64,000 nt of DNA, from positions 62,001-126,000 of the forward strand of contig NZ_JAFKCU010000006.1 in NCBI RefSeq assembly GCF_017254845.1, read 5' to 3'. Source of the stretch: Algoriphagus pacificus (lineage in GTDB: Bacteria > Bacteroidota > Bacteroidia > Cytophagales > Cyclobacteriaceae). The notes beneath the pieces were generated by a model. It saw only the letters and a list, made by a program, of their open reading frames with translations, was not told where the DNA came from and did not search any database. This document shows positions 35,519 through 44,179 of the stretch, one piece after another; position 1 is the first letter of the stretch; every line of letters begins with the position of its first letter. The translations under genes and the position numbers were made by a program.

Positions 35519-36817
35519 TTATAATCTAGCATCTACTGAATCCTTATTCAAAACTCCTTTCACATCGTAGACAACCTGATCTGCCGATTTACTGATATTC
35601 AATGTTTTAAATTGATGATGTGATACAGCAAGGATAATTGCAGAATACTGCTTCAAGTCAGGAGATTGGCTTCCACTCATAATTTGAATACCATATTCAT
35701 GTGCAACTTCCTTCGGATTAGCCCATGGATCATAGACATCTACGTCCATGTCAAATGATTTCAACTCTTTGTAAATATCGATAACACGGGTATTTCTTAC
35801 ATCAGGACAATCCTCTTTGAAAGTAAATCCTAGAATCAATACTTTGGAATCAATTACCTTCAAATCTTTTCGCATCATAAGCTTGATTACCTCCGTGGCC
35901 ACATGTTTACCCATGGAATCATTCAGCCTTCTACCAGCTAGGATTATTTCAGGATGATAGCCCAGTTCCTGAGCTTTCTGGGCCAAATAGAATGGATCAA
36001 CACCAATGCAATGACCTCCTACTAAACCTGGTTTGAATTTCAGGAAATTCCACTTAGTACCTGCTGCTTCCAGAACTTCATTTGTATCAATCCCCATAAG
36101 ATTGAATATCTTCGAAAGCTCGTTTACAAAAGCAATATTGATGTCTCTTTGGGAGTTTTCTATGACTTTGGCAGCTTCTGCAACTTTAATGGAAGAAGCT
36201 TTATGAGTGCCAGCTGTAATAACAGTTTTGTAAAGCTGATCTACGTATTCAGCAACTTCAGTCGTACTTCCTGAAGTAACTTTTAGGATTTTAGCTACAG
36301 TGTGCTCTTTATCTCCAGGATTGATCCTTTCAGGGGAATAGCCTGCAAAAAAATCTTTATTGAATTTCAATCCAGAAACTTGTTCAAGGACCGGGACACA
36401 TTCATCTTCTGTCACTCCAGGATAAACAGTTGATTCGTAGATTACAACATCACCTTTTTTTAGAAACTTCCCAATGTTTTCTGAAGCCTTGATCATAGGA
36501 GTCAGAACAGGTCGGTTGTGTTTATCTGTTGGAGTAGGAACAGTTACTATATAAACTTGGCAATCCTCTAGAAGCTTGGAATCACTAGTTGGAAATAAAC
36601 CTTTTTCAAAGGATTCAGAGCTTGATAGAACTGATTGAAGAAGCTCATTTTCCACTTCCAATGTGTTATCTATTCCTGATTTCAATTCGTCCACACGTCT
36701 GGAATCAATATCAAAACCTACTGTTGGGTACTTTTTAGCAAACTCGACTGCCAAGGGTAAGCCAACATAGCCTAGTCCGATTACAGCAATTTTCACATCT
36801 TGAATTGGTGTCAACAT
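35519..36817 (-). CDS. UDP-N-acetyl-hexosamine 6-dehydrogenase (WbpA/WbpO/TviB family)
   Basis: A 432-residue nucleotide-sugar dehydrogenase. The NAD motif GLGYVG is at 14-19, VTVPTPTD at 92-99, [10 protein letters not shown] at 150-159, and the catalytic Cys270 is in [12 protein letters not shown]. The SPERINPGD variant and overall length fit enzymes oxidising UDP-GlcNAc or UDP-GalNAc to the uronic acid, distinct from the Ugd type at 53077-54396. First gene of locus A, with the palindrome-containing promoter and the conserved leader upstream; 71 bp separates it from the wza-like gene. Confidence 0.9.
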   Translation of the reverse strand: MLTPIQDVKIAVIGLGYVGLPLAVEFAKKYPTVGFDIDSRRVDELKSGIDNTLEVENELLQSVLSSSESFEKGLFPTSDSKLLEDCQVYIVTVPTPTDKHNRPVLTPMIKASENIGKFLKKGDVVIYESTVYPGVTEDECVPVLEQVSGLKFNKDFFAGYSPERINPGDKEHTVAKILKVTSGSTTEVAEYVDQLYKTVITAGTHKASSIKVAEAAKVIENSQRDINIAFVNELSKIFNLMGIDTNEVLEAAGTKWNFLKFKPGLVGGHCIGVDPFYLAQKAQELGYHPEIILAGRRLNDSMGKHVATEVIKLMMRKDLKVIDSKVLILGFTFKEDCPDVRNTRVIDIYKELKSFDMDVDVYDPWANPKEVAHEYGIQIMSGSQSPDLKQYSAIILAVSHHQFKTLNISKSADQVVYDVKGVLNKDSVDARL

Positions 36818-36856
36818 TAAATCAAAAATGTTTTAAGTGGAAGGTAATGAATTAAT

Positions 36857-36879
36857 ACAGCTTCGCCCTTTCGGTCACA
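36857..36879 (-). promoter_or_regulatory. Leader element copy 1 (shared by both polysaccharide loci)
   Basis: On the minus strand the core reads TGTGACCGAAAGGGCGAAGC followed by TGT, 39 nt before the start codon of the first locus A gene. A copy differing at one base lies at 57118-57140 in the equivalent place in locus B. The GGGCGAAGC part is loosely reminiscent of the ops pause sequence (GGCGGTAGC) used by RfaH, but this is only a resemblance. Confidence 0.6.
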
Positions 36880-36902
36880 GAAACCCAGCAGTGGATAATT
36901 TA

Positions 36903-36928
36903 GAAAATCAGTTTTTTTATTGATTTTC
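36903..36928 (-). other. Leader hairpin of locus A
   Basis: A perfect 8-bp stem (GAAAATCA / TGATTTTC) with a 10-nt A/T-rich loop lies in the 5' untranslated region between the promoter and the leader element. No U-tract follows on the minus strand, so it is not a standard terminator. Confidence 0.4.
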
Positions 36929-36968
36929 ATCCCTAAGGAAGCTTGATTTTCTTTACTAAATAAATAAA

Positions 36969-37006
36969 ATGAGTACCAAAGTTACTCATTTGAAATCCTT
37001 AGCAAA
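36969..37006 (-). promoter_or_regulatory. Locus A promoter with embedded 21-bp palindromic operator
   Basis: Positions 36969-36989 form ATGAGTA-N7-TACTCAT, a perfect 7-bp inverted repeat. On the minus strand it contains TAACTTTG (36984-36977), an exact TANNTTTG -7 box, preceded 18 nt upstream by TTTG (37006-37003), the -33 box. Protein bound to the palindrome would block the promoter core. Nearly the same palindrome precedes the wHTH regulator gene at 57713-57733. Transcription from here gives a leader of about 150 nt. Confidence 0.75.
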
Positions 37007-37044
37007 AGTAATAGGAAATGATTGAAATAAAACGCTTAAACTAT

Positions 37045-38709
37045 TTACTTCTTTAGATTATAGGTTAGGTGGAAGTTCCCGAAAAAAGCAAACTTCTTTT
37101 GTCCATTGGGATAGTCTGTAGTGCTGATGTCTTCAGACTCCCACTGGTAGTTTATGCTTCGGATAAATTGTGCCTTTCCACTTAAAATAAGCCTATTGAA
37201 CTGCTGGTCCCAAAGTAGCCCAAGACTAAAATCTATCCAGGGCTTTTTTTCCGGGTTCCTTCCAAAAGCTCTATAAAAAAAGTCCTGATTATTGGCCAAT
37301 CTTTCCAATAGGATGCCGCGTTTGTTGAGTCCATCAACTTGAGAGATTTCTAATGTTTGAACATTTGATCCCACTCCTGGCCCCGTTCCTAATGCCTCTC
37401 CAAAGTTGGTAAACCCTCTAGCTTGTCCATGTGTATGCCAAGTATACGATCCACCCAAGCCTGCATAACGGATTGTCCTATTGATGGATTCTTGTTGATT
37501 AAGCATTTCTGCCCTTACCTGGTAGGTCTTCCCAAAATGAAAAAGCTTCTGGAAACCAAGTAAATAGGCTCTGGCATGTTCGGGGTTTAAGGTTGCCTCT
37601 CTCCAATTAAATGCATGATCCCTTCTTCCATATTCAAAATAAACTTCTGCCTTGGCGGAAGGAATTACTGCCCTACCAAAAAATGTAACTTGTTGATCTC
37701 TTCCCTCATCATCTTTGTCAAAACCATAAACAGATTTTTGGAATGGCTCCAAAACAGGGAAGTAATCGATAAAATCATTTCCTCTCTGACTATTGTATTG
37801 TTGATGAGTACGATTAACACCCACGAAAAAACCTGGGATCCATTTGGGTTGATAGGTAATAGTTAAGGCATTTAAATATTTAAAATCGCCGCTAAAAGGA
37901 GCAAAATATTCATCATTTAAGGCTTGGATCTGAGAAGGAGCTATCCCTGAATCTTCTATTTTCCCAACTAAAAGCTGTGCCTCAAATGTACCAAGGAAGG
38001 TTTTAGCCGGTCTACGTGTATTTAAAGTGAAATGGGGAAAGCTTCGTGCATTATTACTGAATGTCAAGGCACTAAACTGGCCAGGACCCCACCAAATGTT
38101 TTCGGTAGAAAGCCCCGTTTCGAATGCCCCTGCCTGAATTGTAATCTTAGATTGTCCCCACCAAAAAAATGAAGTTGAGCCATCCCCGTATCTTTCAGGA
38201 TAATCCCCAAAACTCCAGTATCTATATTTAGCCCTATAAACTCTGGCATCAAATCCATCACCAAAACCTTGATAGGGCTTATTTTGAGTCCAGACAAATT
38301 CGGGAGAAAACTGAATTCTTAAAATTGAAGCCTTTAAAGAAAATCCTATTTGGGAATAGGATTGGATTCCCACATTTGGCACCATTGCCCCATTTCCCCA
38401 TCCGTATGGCTTTCCTGTATTTATTGCTACTTTTTGTCTGAAATAGGTTGGGACGTTAAAAGACTTTCTTTGCTCGGTTTTTGATAGACCAAGAGAAAAA
38501 GTATCTGATTGATTCAAATGAAAAAAAGAATTCCATTGATCAGGTGAGAGTTCGAAGGGTCTTAGAGCGAAAGAGATGTTTTTACTTACTTTTCCTTCTA
38601 ATTGCCATCTGCGGAATGCTTCTTCCAAAACAGGATCTCCAGACTGTAATGTTTGTGCATTAAGCTGAAAACCAATCACCAATAATGAGAATAAGAATAA
38701 AAGCTTCAA
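37045..38709 (-). CDS. wzi: Capsule assembly protein, Wzi family (outer-membrane beta-barrel)
   Basis: A 554-residue secreted protein with signal peptide LKLLFLFSLLVIGFQLNAQ (first residue read as Met). The body is rich in alternating aromatic beta-strands, including QIGFSLKASILRIQFSPEF, FETGLSTENIWWGPGQ and FPHFTLNTRRPAKTFLGTFE, the last two being blocks typical of Bacteroidota Wzi-family proteins. Wzi anchors capsule at the outer-membrane surface. I place the start at TTG 38709, preceded by GGAGGAAGG and giving a clean signal peptide; a TTG at 38763 would add 18 residues. It has its own transcription unit, divergent from the beta-helix gene, with the locus A promoter 230 bp downstream. Confidence 0.85.
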   Translation of the reverse strand: MKLLFLFSLLVIGFQLNAQTLQSGDPVLEEAFRRWQLEGKVSKNISFALRPFELSPDQWNSFFHLNQSDTFSLGLSKTEQRKSFNVPTYFRQKVAINTGKPYGWGNGAMVPNVGIQSYSQIGFSLKASILRIQFSPEFVWTQNKPYQGFGDGFDARVYRAKYRYWSFGDYPERYGDGSTSFFWWGQSKITIQAGAFETGLSTENIWWGPGQFSALTFSNNARSFPHFTLNTRRPAKTFLGTFEAQLLVGKIEDSGIAPSQIQALNDEYFAPFSGDFKYLNALTITYQPKWIPGFFVGVNRTHQQYNSQRGNDFIDYFPVLEPFQKSVYGFDKDDEGRDQQVTFFGRAVIPSAKAEVYFEYGRRDHAFNWREATLNPEHARAYLLGFQKLFHFGKTYQVRAEMLNQQESINRTIRYAGLGGSYTWHTHGQARGFTNFGEALGTGPGVGSNVQTLEISQVDGLNKRGILLERLANNQDFFYRAFGRNPEKKPWIDFSLGLLWDQQFNRLILSGKAQFIRSINYQWESEDISTTDYPNGQKKFAFFGNFHLTYNLKK

Positions 38710-38773
38710 CTTAAAGCCCTTCCTCCTTCCTATTAAATTAGTAATTTGAGAATCTAAACCCAATGAATGAACA

Positions 38774-40111
38774 ATGAAAACTGTAAATAAAAGTTCAAAT
38801 TTCTTCAGTGTAATTATTTTTTTAATTATTCTATCAACTCAAGCTGGGTATTCACAAAAGCTAAACATTTTAGTATATGGAGCAGATCCCAGTGGAGTTT
38901 CTGATAATACTGGAATTATCAATGCTTTAATAGATAGTTTATCAAAAGGTGATGGTGGAACTGTAATAATTCCGGAAGGAAAATATCTATTACATGATGC
39001 TTTGATTCTAAAATCCAATGTATCCATTGAAGGTGAAGGTGTCCAAAAAACCATTCTTTTCCGCAATCCTGAAGTAGGTAATTGGAACAGCAGCAAGTCA
39101 CAAGCAATCATCACTACAGACCCTAGTGTTGTAAATGAAAGTATTTCAGTTTCAAATCTTTCCATAGAAGCCGCTTATAAGAAAAAGGAATTGAAGGCCA
39201 AAGGAGGAATTTGTCTCCGAAATTGCACCAATTCTAAAATCAGCAAGGTGGAAACAAGTAATACTTGGCATGGTGTAGCTTTTTATGATTTTAAAGGAGC
39301 TAATTCTGGAAATATCATTCAAGATGTCACTTCCTTAAATGCCCATGCTTTTACCACTGAAAATAATTCTGGAAGATCTAGAGGGATACTTACTACTGAT
39401 TTTGGGACAAAGGTGATCAACTCAACTAGCAAAGGAGCCGGAACTGGTTTTTATGCCAATGGAAAGGATATCAGCTTTGAAGGCTGCAGAGCTGAAAATT
39501 GGTTTGAGGACAATGGCTATTATTTGATTGTTGATAATCTAATTGTAAAAGATTGTATTGCTAAAGGAGGTCCAAGTCCAGAAAAAGGATTTGGTTCCGG
39601 CTTTGCGATTGCTTACAAGAAGAATGGATTGATCCAAAACAGCCAGGCAATTAATTGTAGCAATTATGGATTCAGAATTCATGTTCCTCAATCTGACACC
39701 AAATTAATCAACAATGAAGCAATTGGATGTGGTATTGGGTTTGGGATAGAAACAGCATCCCATCCTTTTCCTGAAGTGTCTGAACGAATAGAGTTTACCA
39801 ATAATGTTGCTGAAAAGAGCGGATTATATGGATTCCTTTTCCGGCAGATGAGTAATTCCAAAGTGGTGGGAAATAAAGCTATTAATGGCAATCAAAGAGG
39901 TTTAACACTTTCCACACGCGGAGCTATTGCTTTGAAGGAGTATCTGAGTAATAATGAGTTTTCCAAAAACAATTGCATAGACAACCAAGCTATGAAAACT
40001 CAACTTTTCGGAATCTATGACTACTCTGTGGATCAAATTTCTTCCGCTTCAAAAAAGGGGAAGAACAATAAAATCTCCCATAAATCAAGCAATGGGAAAG
40101 ATGTCTTTTAA
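38774..40111 (+). CDS. Secreted right-handed parallel beta-helix protein (pectate-lyase-like)
   Basis: A 445-residue protein with an N-terminal signal peptide (~12-27, FSVIIFLIILSTQAGYS). LNILVYGADPSGVSDNTGII (~30-49) and GGTVIIPEGKYLL are the standard start of pectate_lyase_3/GH28-type beta helices; repeated coils with N-ladder residues follow (IENCTNSKI-like turns, GNIIQDV, KVINSTSKG, ISFEGCRAEN). Such proteins cleave or bind uronic-acid polysaccharides, or act as epimerases like AlgG. It may trim, modify or release one of the adjacent glycans. It is the only plus-strand gene between 11 and 61 kb, divergent from wzi and overlapping the wecG-like stop by 4 bp. Confidence 0.8.
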   Translation: MKTVNKSSNFFSVIIFLIILSTQAGYSQKLNILVYGADPSGVSDNTGIINALIDSLSKGDGGTVIIPEGKYLLHDALILKSNVSIEGEGVQKTILFRNPEVGNWNSSKSQAIITTDPSVVNESISVSNLSIEAAYKKKELKAKGGICLRNCTNSKISKVETSNTWHGVAFYDFKGANSGNIIQDVTSLNAHAFTTENNSGRSRGILTTDFGTKVINSTSKGAGTGFYANGKDISFEGCRAENWFEDNGYYLIVDNLIVKDCIAKGGPSPEKGFGSGFAIAYKKNGLIQNSQAINCSNYGFRIHVPQSDTKLINNEAIGCGIGFGIETASHPFPEVSERIEFTNNVAEKSGLYGFLFRQMSNSKVVGNKAINGNQRGLTLSTRGAIALKEYLSNNEFSKNNCIDNQAMKTQLFGIYDYSVDQISSASKKGKNNKISHKSSNGKDVF

Positions 40112-40806
40112 TATTTTTTCCGCAGCATCTTCCAGGTAAAATCAATTAATTTGACCTGACGAAAAGCTCTTTTTGGCTCAGATATGAGTCGATAAAACCA
40201 CTCTAGCTTCATGTCCAAAAAAAACTTTGGAGCACGCTTTGTCTTGCCAGAATAAATATCAAAGCTACCTCCAAGTCCTAAATAAACACTGGGGTGTTTT
40301 GAAGCCATTTCTGTCATCAAACGTTCTTGACTTGGGCTTCCCATGGCAACAAAAACAAAATCAGGCTTTTTTCTCACAACATCTTCTATCAATTCTGCTC
40401 TTTCATCCTCTTGGAAATATCCATTCCTAAATCCAGCGAGTTTAATTCCAGGAAAATCAATTTTTAATTTTCTGATAGTTGATTGAATTATCTCTTCTCT
40501 TGCACCAATGAAATAAAAAGTCTTATCCTTATTGAATTTATTAACAAACTCAAGCCAAAGCTCAACGCCAGGTATTTTTACAGCTTGCTTCATACCTTTT
40601 TGATGAAGTGCCCAAACTGCCCCTACTCCATCTGGATACCCAATATTTAGATTTATTACATCCTTTAATTCTTCAGTAGCATTATAAATTTTCTCAGCAT
40701 TTACAGCAACGAGAAGCTTTTTTTGATCGGAAGAAAATTTCATGAGTTCATCTTTTGACTTAAACCCATAAATTTTTATCCCATTGATTATCCTAAAATC
40801 TGCCAT
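40108..40806 (-). CDS. WecG/TagA/CpsF family glycosyltransferase
   Basis: A 232-residue GT26 enzyme. NAEKIYNA (~36-43), NIGYPDGVGAVWA (~54-66), FYFIGAREE, GFRNGYF and VFVAMGSPSQERLM (~151-164) are the conserved blocks. Family members add N-acetylmannosaminuronic acid or ManNAc to lipid-linked GlcNAc, the second committed step of ECA and teichoic acid linkage units. It is the last gene of locus B. ATG at 40806 shares one base with the upstream stop (TGATG); the TTG at 40809 is less likely. Confidence 0.87.
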   Translation of the reverse strand: MADFRIINGIKIYGFKSKDELMKFSSDQKKLLVAVNAEKIYNATEELKDVINLNIGYPDGVGAVWALHQKGMKQAVKIPGVELWLEFVNKFNKDKTFYFIGAREEIIQSTIRKLKIDFPGIKLAGFRNGYFQEDERAELIEDVVRKKPDFVFVAMGSPSQERLMTEMASKHPSVYLGLGGSFDIYSGKTKRAPKFFLDMKLEWFYRLISEPKRAFRQVKLIDFTWKMLRKKY

Positions 40807-41864
40807 CAATTAAGACTCTTCAGTTTTTCTATTAATTCGTTTGTGACTTTATTTGAACGGTAAGCTTGTGAAGTTTTAACAGCATTTTCTGCCATTATCG
40901 ACCTTTCATCTTCTCCTAATTGATAGTACTCGACAATTTTCTCTACCAGTTCGTTATGATTTCCTTGCTCAAAAAGAAAACCATTTATTCCATCCCTTAA
41001 ATATGTTGGAATACCCCCAATCCTTGAACCAATAACCGGTACTCCACAAGCCATGGCTTCTATTCCAACTAAGCCAAGGCTTTCTTCCAATTGGGATGGG
41101 AAAACAGCAAGGTCCCAGTTCCTAATTATTTTAGCACTATTGGCTTGTGACAAAGGTCCAAAGAATTGAACAGATTCAAGCAAATTATTTTCCTGGCAAA
41201 AGGAATGTAAACTATTTTCTAAACTGCCCCCGCCAATAATATCTAGCTTTAACGAAATACTTTTTTGAATTTCAATAAATGCCTTTAAAAGCGTTTCCAA
41301 TCCTTTTCCTGGATCCAAGCGACCAAAATATCCAATCTTTCCTGAATCAGTCTTTTTAGGAAGAATAGGATAAAAGACCTGATCATTAATTCCCCCTGAA
41401 GGAGATATATAAATCTTCTCCTTAGAAACCCCTAGGTTTTTAATTTTTGATACAAAAAACTCAGAAGGGACTACCACTAAATCAGCAGATTTAATCAATT
41501 TAGAATTGAATCTTCTGATTTTGGAAGCTAGTTTACCTGTGCCTAAAATATCCGTTCCGTGTGCATTTAAAACCAATTTTTTGTCTTTGCGACGCTTCCA
41601 AAAATTTAATGGAATCAGACTATGTTGCATGTAATGAACATAAATCAGATCAAAATCCCCTCTATTCGATTTCCAAATTACCTCAACAAAAAACACCAAA
41701 TAAGCCCAAATCCTTGCTAATCCTGCTTTTCTTCCTTTGATTAAAGAAGATTCAACAATTTCGACCCCTTCCTTTCTTATAGCTTCCTCAAAATTCTTGA
41801 CAAAAACCCCAAATGAAGGGTATTTGGAATTAGGGTACATATTGGAAACCAAATAGACTTTCAA
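40806..41864 (-). CDS. Family 4 glycosyltransferase
   Basis: A 352-residue GT-B enzyme. The N-terminus LKVYLVSNMYPNSKYPSFG (first residue read as Met) is typical of the family; KIGYFGRLDPGKGLETLLKA, LDIIGGGSLENSL, VQFFGPL and FPSQLEESLGLVGIEAMACG (E-x7-E) follow. The start is TTG 41864 overlapping the upstream TGA as TTGA. A longer reading to 41984 would add 40 residues that lie wholly inside the upstream polymerase gene and show no family similarity. Confidence 0.85.
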   Translation of the reverse strand: MKVYLVSNMYPNSKYPSFGVFVKNFEEAIRKEGVEIVESSLIKGRKAGLARIWAYLVFFVEVIWKSNRGDFDLIYVHYMQHSLIPLNFWKRRKDKKLVLNAHGTDILGTGKLASKIRRFNSKLIKSADLVVVPSEFFVSKIKNLGVSKEKIYISPSGGINDQVFYPILPKKTDSGKIGYFGRLDPGKGLETLLKAFIEIQKSISLKLDIIGGGSLENSLHSFCQENNLLESVQFFGPLSQANSAKIIRNWDLAVFPSQLEESLGLVGIEAMACGVPVIGSRIGGIPTYLRDGINGFLFEQGNHNELVEKIVEYYQLGEDERSIMAENAVKTSQAYRSNKVTNELIEKLKSLN

Positions 41865-43111
41865 GTTTTTTGAAATGCTACAGGTAGTCCATTGAAAAAA
41901 CCTAAACTGATACCAAGCATGGCTGAATTGAAAACATGTCCTGCCATGAAAGAGATGAGTATCAATATCAAGTTTACTGCCCACATATATTTAGTTACTT
42001 CCCTTCCTGAGGGAATAATACTTCGTATTAAAATCAGCAGGTAAAACCCTAAAATTATTACTACCCCCAAAAATCCATTCATAAATAAAAGGTCAAAAAA
42101 ATCAATTTCAATGGTATGAGCTACTCCATGGAAAATTCTCATTTGCTCGAGAAACTCCAGATTTCCTAGACCTAATAAATAATCCCAAAAAGAATATATG
42201 TTGGGATAAAAGGTCATCGCCCCTAAGACCATTTGATTTCTTCCTGATAAAATAAAAGTCAAAATATCCATTCGCTGATAGAAGAAAGATATCCTATCTA
42301 TCAAACCTGTGGATTTAATTCCGATGTACAATACCACTGGAATTGCAATGATGATGATAGGGATAAGAAGATATTTAAACAGTTGCGCTAAAGATATTTT
42401 TTTGGGAACCTGTAAATCAATTTCTAGCAAAGAAATAATTAGCAAAATTCCCAAAATCGCTGTTTTTGAAGCGTTTAATATCCCTAGTAATAGGAGAAAA
42501 ATGAAGAATGCAGATTTAAAAAGGAAAGATTTATCCCTTATCAAATACCAGCAAGTTGCGCTGAAAAGCACAAATATTCCCGCCACCTCATTTCCGGCAA
42601 AGAAAAAACCTCTTCCTCCTATTCCTCCTTCTGGACCATTATATTGGGAATATCCAATCCCCATGACACCCAGTAAAATATTGGTTGCGATCAATGCGAA
42701 ATTAAACCAAGCAAAAAGTTTAAAGAGACGACTTTGACCCCAATCATATTTGGGAAGACTTGCAAAAAAGAAAAAAGAGATTGGAAATAATAGCAATTTT
42801 AAATTGTATCCGATATTTCCAACCACAGTACTTGTTTCTCCTGAGGAGAGAGATTGAGTAATTGGTGGCACTATAAAAGCCAAAATTAAAGCAAGAGATA
42901 AAAGGAAATAGGTAAGGTTGCTTCTTATGAGATAAAGTAAAATCCCAAATAAAATGGCCATTTTAAATAGTTGAGAAATACTTATACCTATCCCTATTCT
43001 CAACAATACACCATTGAAACAATCCACAGCTAAATAGACTAGGACCATTCCGATGAGAATTTTTCGGAGATAAATAAATAGATAATCCTGAGATGAAATC
43101 TCGTTTATCAT
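41861..43111 (-). CDS. Wzy-like polysaccharide polymerase / O-antigen ligase family membrane protein
   Basis: A 416-residue integral membrane protein with about ten to eleven hydrophobic segments. A periplasmic loop holds LSGRNQMVLGAMTFYPNI (~285-302) and LLGLGNLEF, followed by HTIEIDFFDLLFMNGFLGVV (~330-349), the arrangement seen in Wzy/EpsG-type polymerases, where GRN and H-x-E/D residues are functional. It most likely polymerises the locus B repeat unit. The start abuts the Wzz stop and the end overlaps the GT4 gene by 4 bp. Confidence 0.78.
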   Translation of the reverse strand: MINEISSQDYLFIYLRKILIGMVLVYLAVDCFNGVLLRIGIGISISQLFKMAILFGILLYLIRSNLTYFLLSLALILAFIVPPITQSLSSGETSTVVGNIGYNLKLLLFPISFFFFASLPKYDWGQSRLFKLFAWFNFALIATNILLGVMGIGYSQYNGPEGGIGGRGFFFAGNEVAGIFVLFSATCWYLIRDKSFLFKSAFFIFLLLLGILNASKTAILGILLIISLLEIDLQVPKKISLAQLFKYLLIPIIIIAIPVVLYIGIKSTGLIDRISFFYQRMDILTFILSGRNQMVLGAMTFYPNIYSFWDYLLGLGNLEFLEQMRIFHGVAHTIEIDFFDLLFMNGFLGVVIILGFYLLILIRSIIPSGREVTKYMWAVNLILILISFMAGHVFNSAMLGISLGFFNGLPVAFQKT

Positions 43112-44179
43112 TTAAGAAAGATAGATTTTTAAATAATTCACCAATGCCCAAACAAAACCTGAAACAAATCCCAAAAAGACACAAATAGCTAAGATCAATG
43201 GAATGTTTGGCTTTGAGGTCTGATAAGAGACAACTGGAGGATTTATCACCGTCAAGACAGGAATATCCTCCTGAACCTTAATTTTTGCCTGGTCTAATTG
43301 AACAGCAAGATTGGTATATAGATTACTGGCGATATTAAATTCCGCGACAAGCCTTTCTTCTGCTGCCCTTCCCGTAGAGAAGCTCAAATTTTGATTTCTA
43401 TCCCTAAAACTTGCCAATTCGCTCTGTGTATCATAAAAGTTCTTCTTTGCCTCATCGTATTGCTTTTGAACGAATTCAAGGTTCTGTTCAGCTTTCTCTG
43501 TTTTATTTTTAATCACAAATTGAGATAAAAGCTGAAAAACCTCTGCAGCTATTTGAGCAGATGCCTCTGGGTCTACCGATTCAACTACCAATGAAATTGC
43601 ACCTGAATTAGGATCAGATTCAAGGGTGAGGATTTTTTTGAATTCATTAAAAACAGGCACCAATTCTCTTTTTACAAAAATGGAAGAGTCTTGCATCTCA
43701 TTAACAAAATCCAGTTCAACCTCATTTGAACCAGATAGCGTGGAAGGCAATCGAATGGTATATTTTTTTATTAAGCTGGATAAGGATGGTCTTCTGTAGG
43801 TTTCTACAAATGCTCCAACTTTTACTTTATTTCCAGGATCTGTAGATAACTGAATCTCTTCTTTACTTAATTTCCATAAGAAGGGGTAACTATAAATGAC
43901 TTCCTGATAAATTGATGGGGATAAACCATCCTCTGCACCACCAGAAAGCCCACCCAAATTTAACCCTGATAAACCGCCCAGTTGTTTCATGAGACCAGAT
44001 GCGCCAGAGGAAGAATTACTTTGGGCAATAAATTTAATGGTCGATTGGTAATGGTTTCTGGTCAGTAATATTATCAGTAATCCAAGGGCAATAAAAAGAA
44101 GGATACTCTTTAAAAAGAGCATTTTCTGTTTGATAAAGTATTTTATCAAATCCGCTAAGTCTATAGGTTCATTAGCCAT
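43112..44179 (-). CDS. wzz: Wzz-type chain-length determinant without kinase domain
   Basis: A 355-residue inner-membrane protein. Membrane segments are at ~21-40 and ~327-346, and the periplasmic part between them begins with NHYQSTIKFIAQS and a Gly/Ser/Leu-rich linker (GLSGLNLGGLSGGAE) and ends with a coiled coil (~215-285). VINPPVVSYQTSKPN precedes the second segment, as in Wzz/FepE. It ends at the membrane with no ATPase, unlike the Wzc-like protein of locus A. It should set the chain length of the locus B glycan. It overlaps the upstream GT2 gene by 8 bp. Confidence 0.87.
   Translation of the reverse strand: MANEPIDLADLIKYFIKQKMLFLKSILLFIALGLLIILLTRNHYQSTIKFIAQSNSSSGASGLMKQLGGLSGLNLGGLSGGAEDGLSPSIYQEVIYSYPFLWKLSKEEIQLSTDPGNKVKVGAFVETYRRPSLSSLIKKYTIRLPSTLSGSNEVELDFVNEMQDSSIFVKRELVPVFNEFKKILTLESDPNSGAISLVVESVDPEASAQIAAEVFQLLSQFVIKNKTEKAEQNLEFVQKQYDEAKKNFYDTQSELASFRDRNQNLSFSTGRAAEERLVAEFNIASNLYTNLAVQLDQAKIKVQEDIPVLTVINPPVVSYQTSKPNIPLILAICVFLGFVSGFVWALVNYLKIYLS

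Noticed and set aside
36857-36879. Reading the leader element as a CRP-type site because it starts with TGTGA
   Set aside because: No TCACA half follows at the right spacing in the same sense, and the second copy lies inside a transcript.
36903-36928. Leader hairpin of locus A as an intrinsic terminator
   Set aside because: The stem is A/T-rich and lacks a following U-run on the transcribed strand.
37801-37812. Additional operator half-site (ATGAGTAC) inside the wzi coding region
   Set aside because: Only one arm is present; the matching TACTCAT arm is missing.
41864-41984. Forty-residue N-terminal extension of the GT4 gene at 40806
   Set aside because: It lies completely within the upstream polymerase gene in another frame and lacks family similarity; TTG 41864 fits a TTGA junction.
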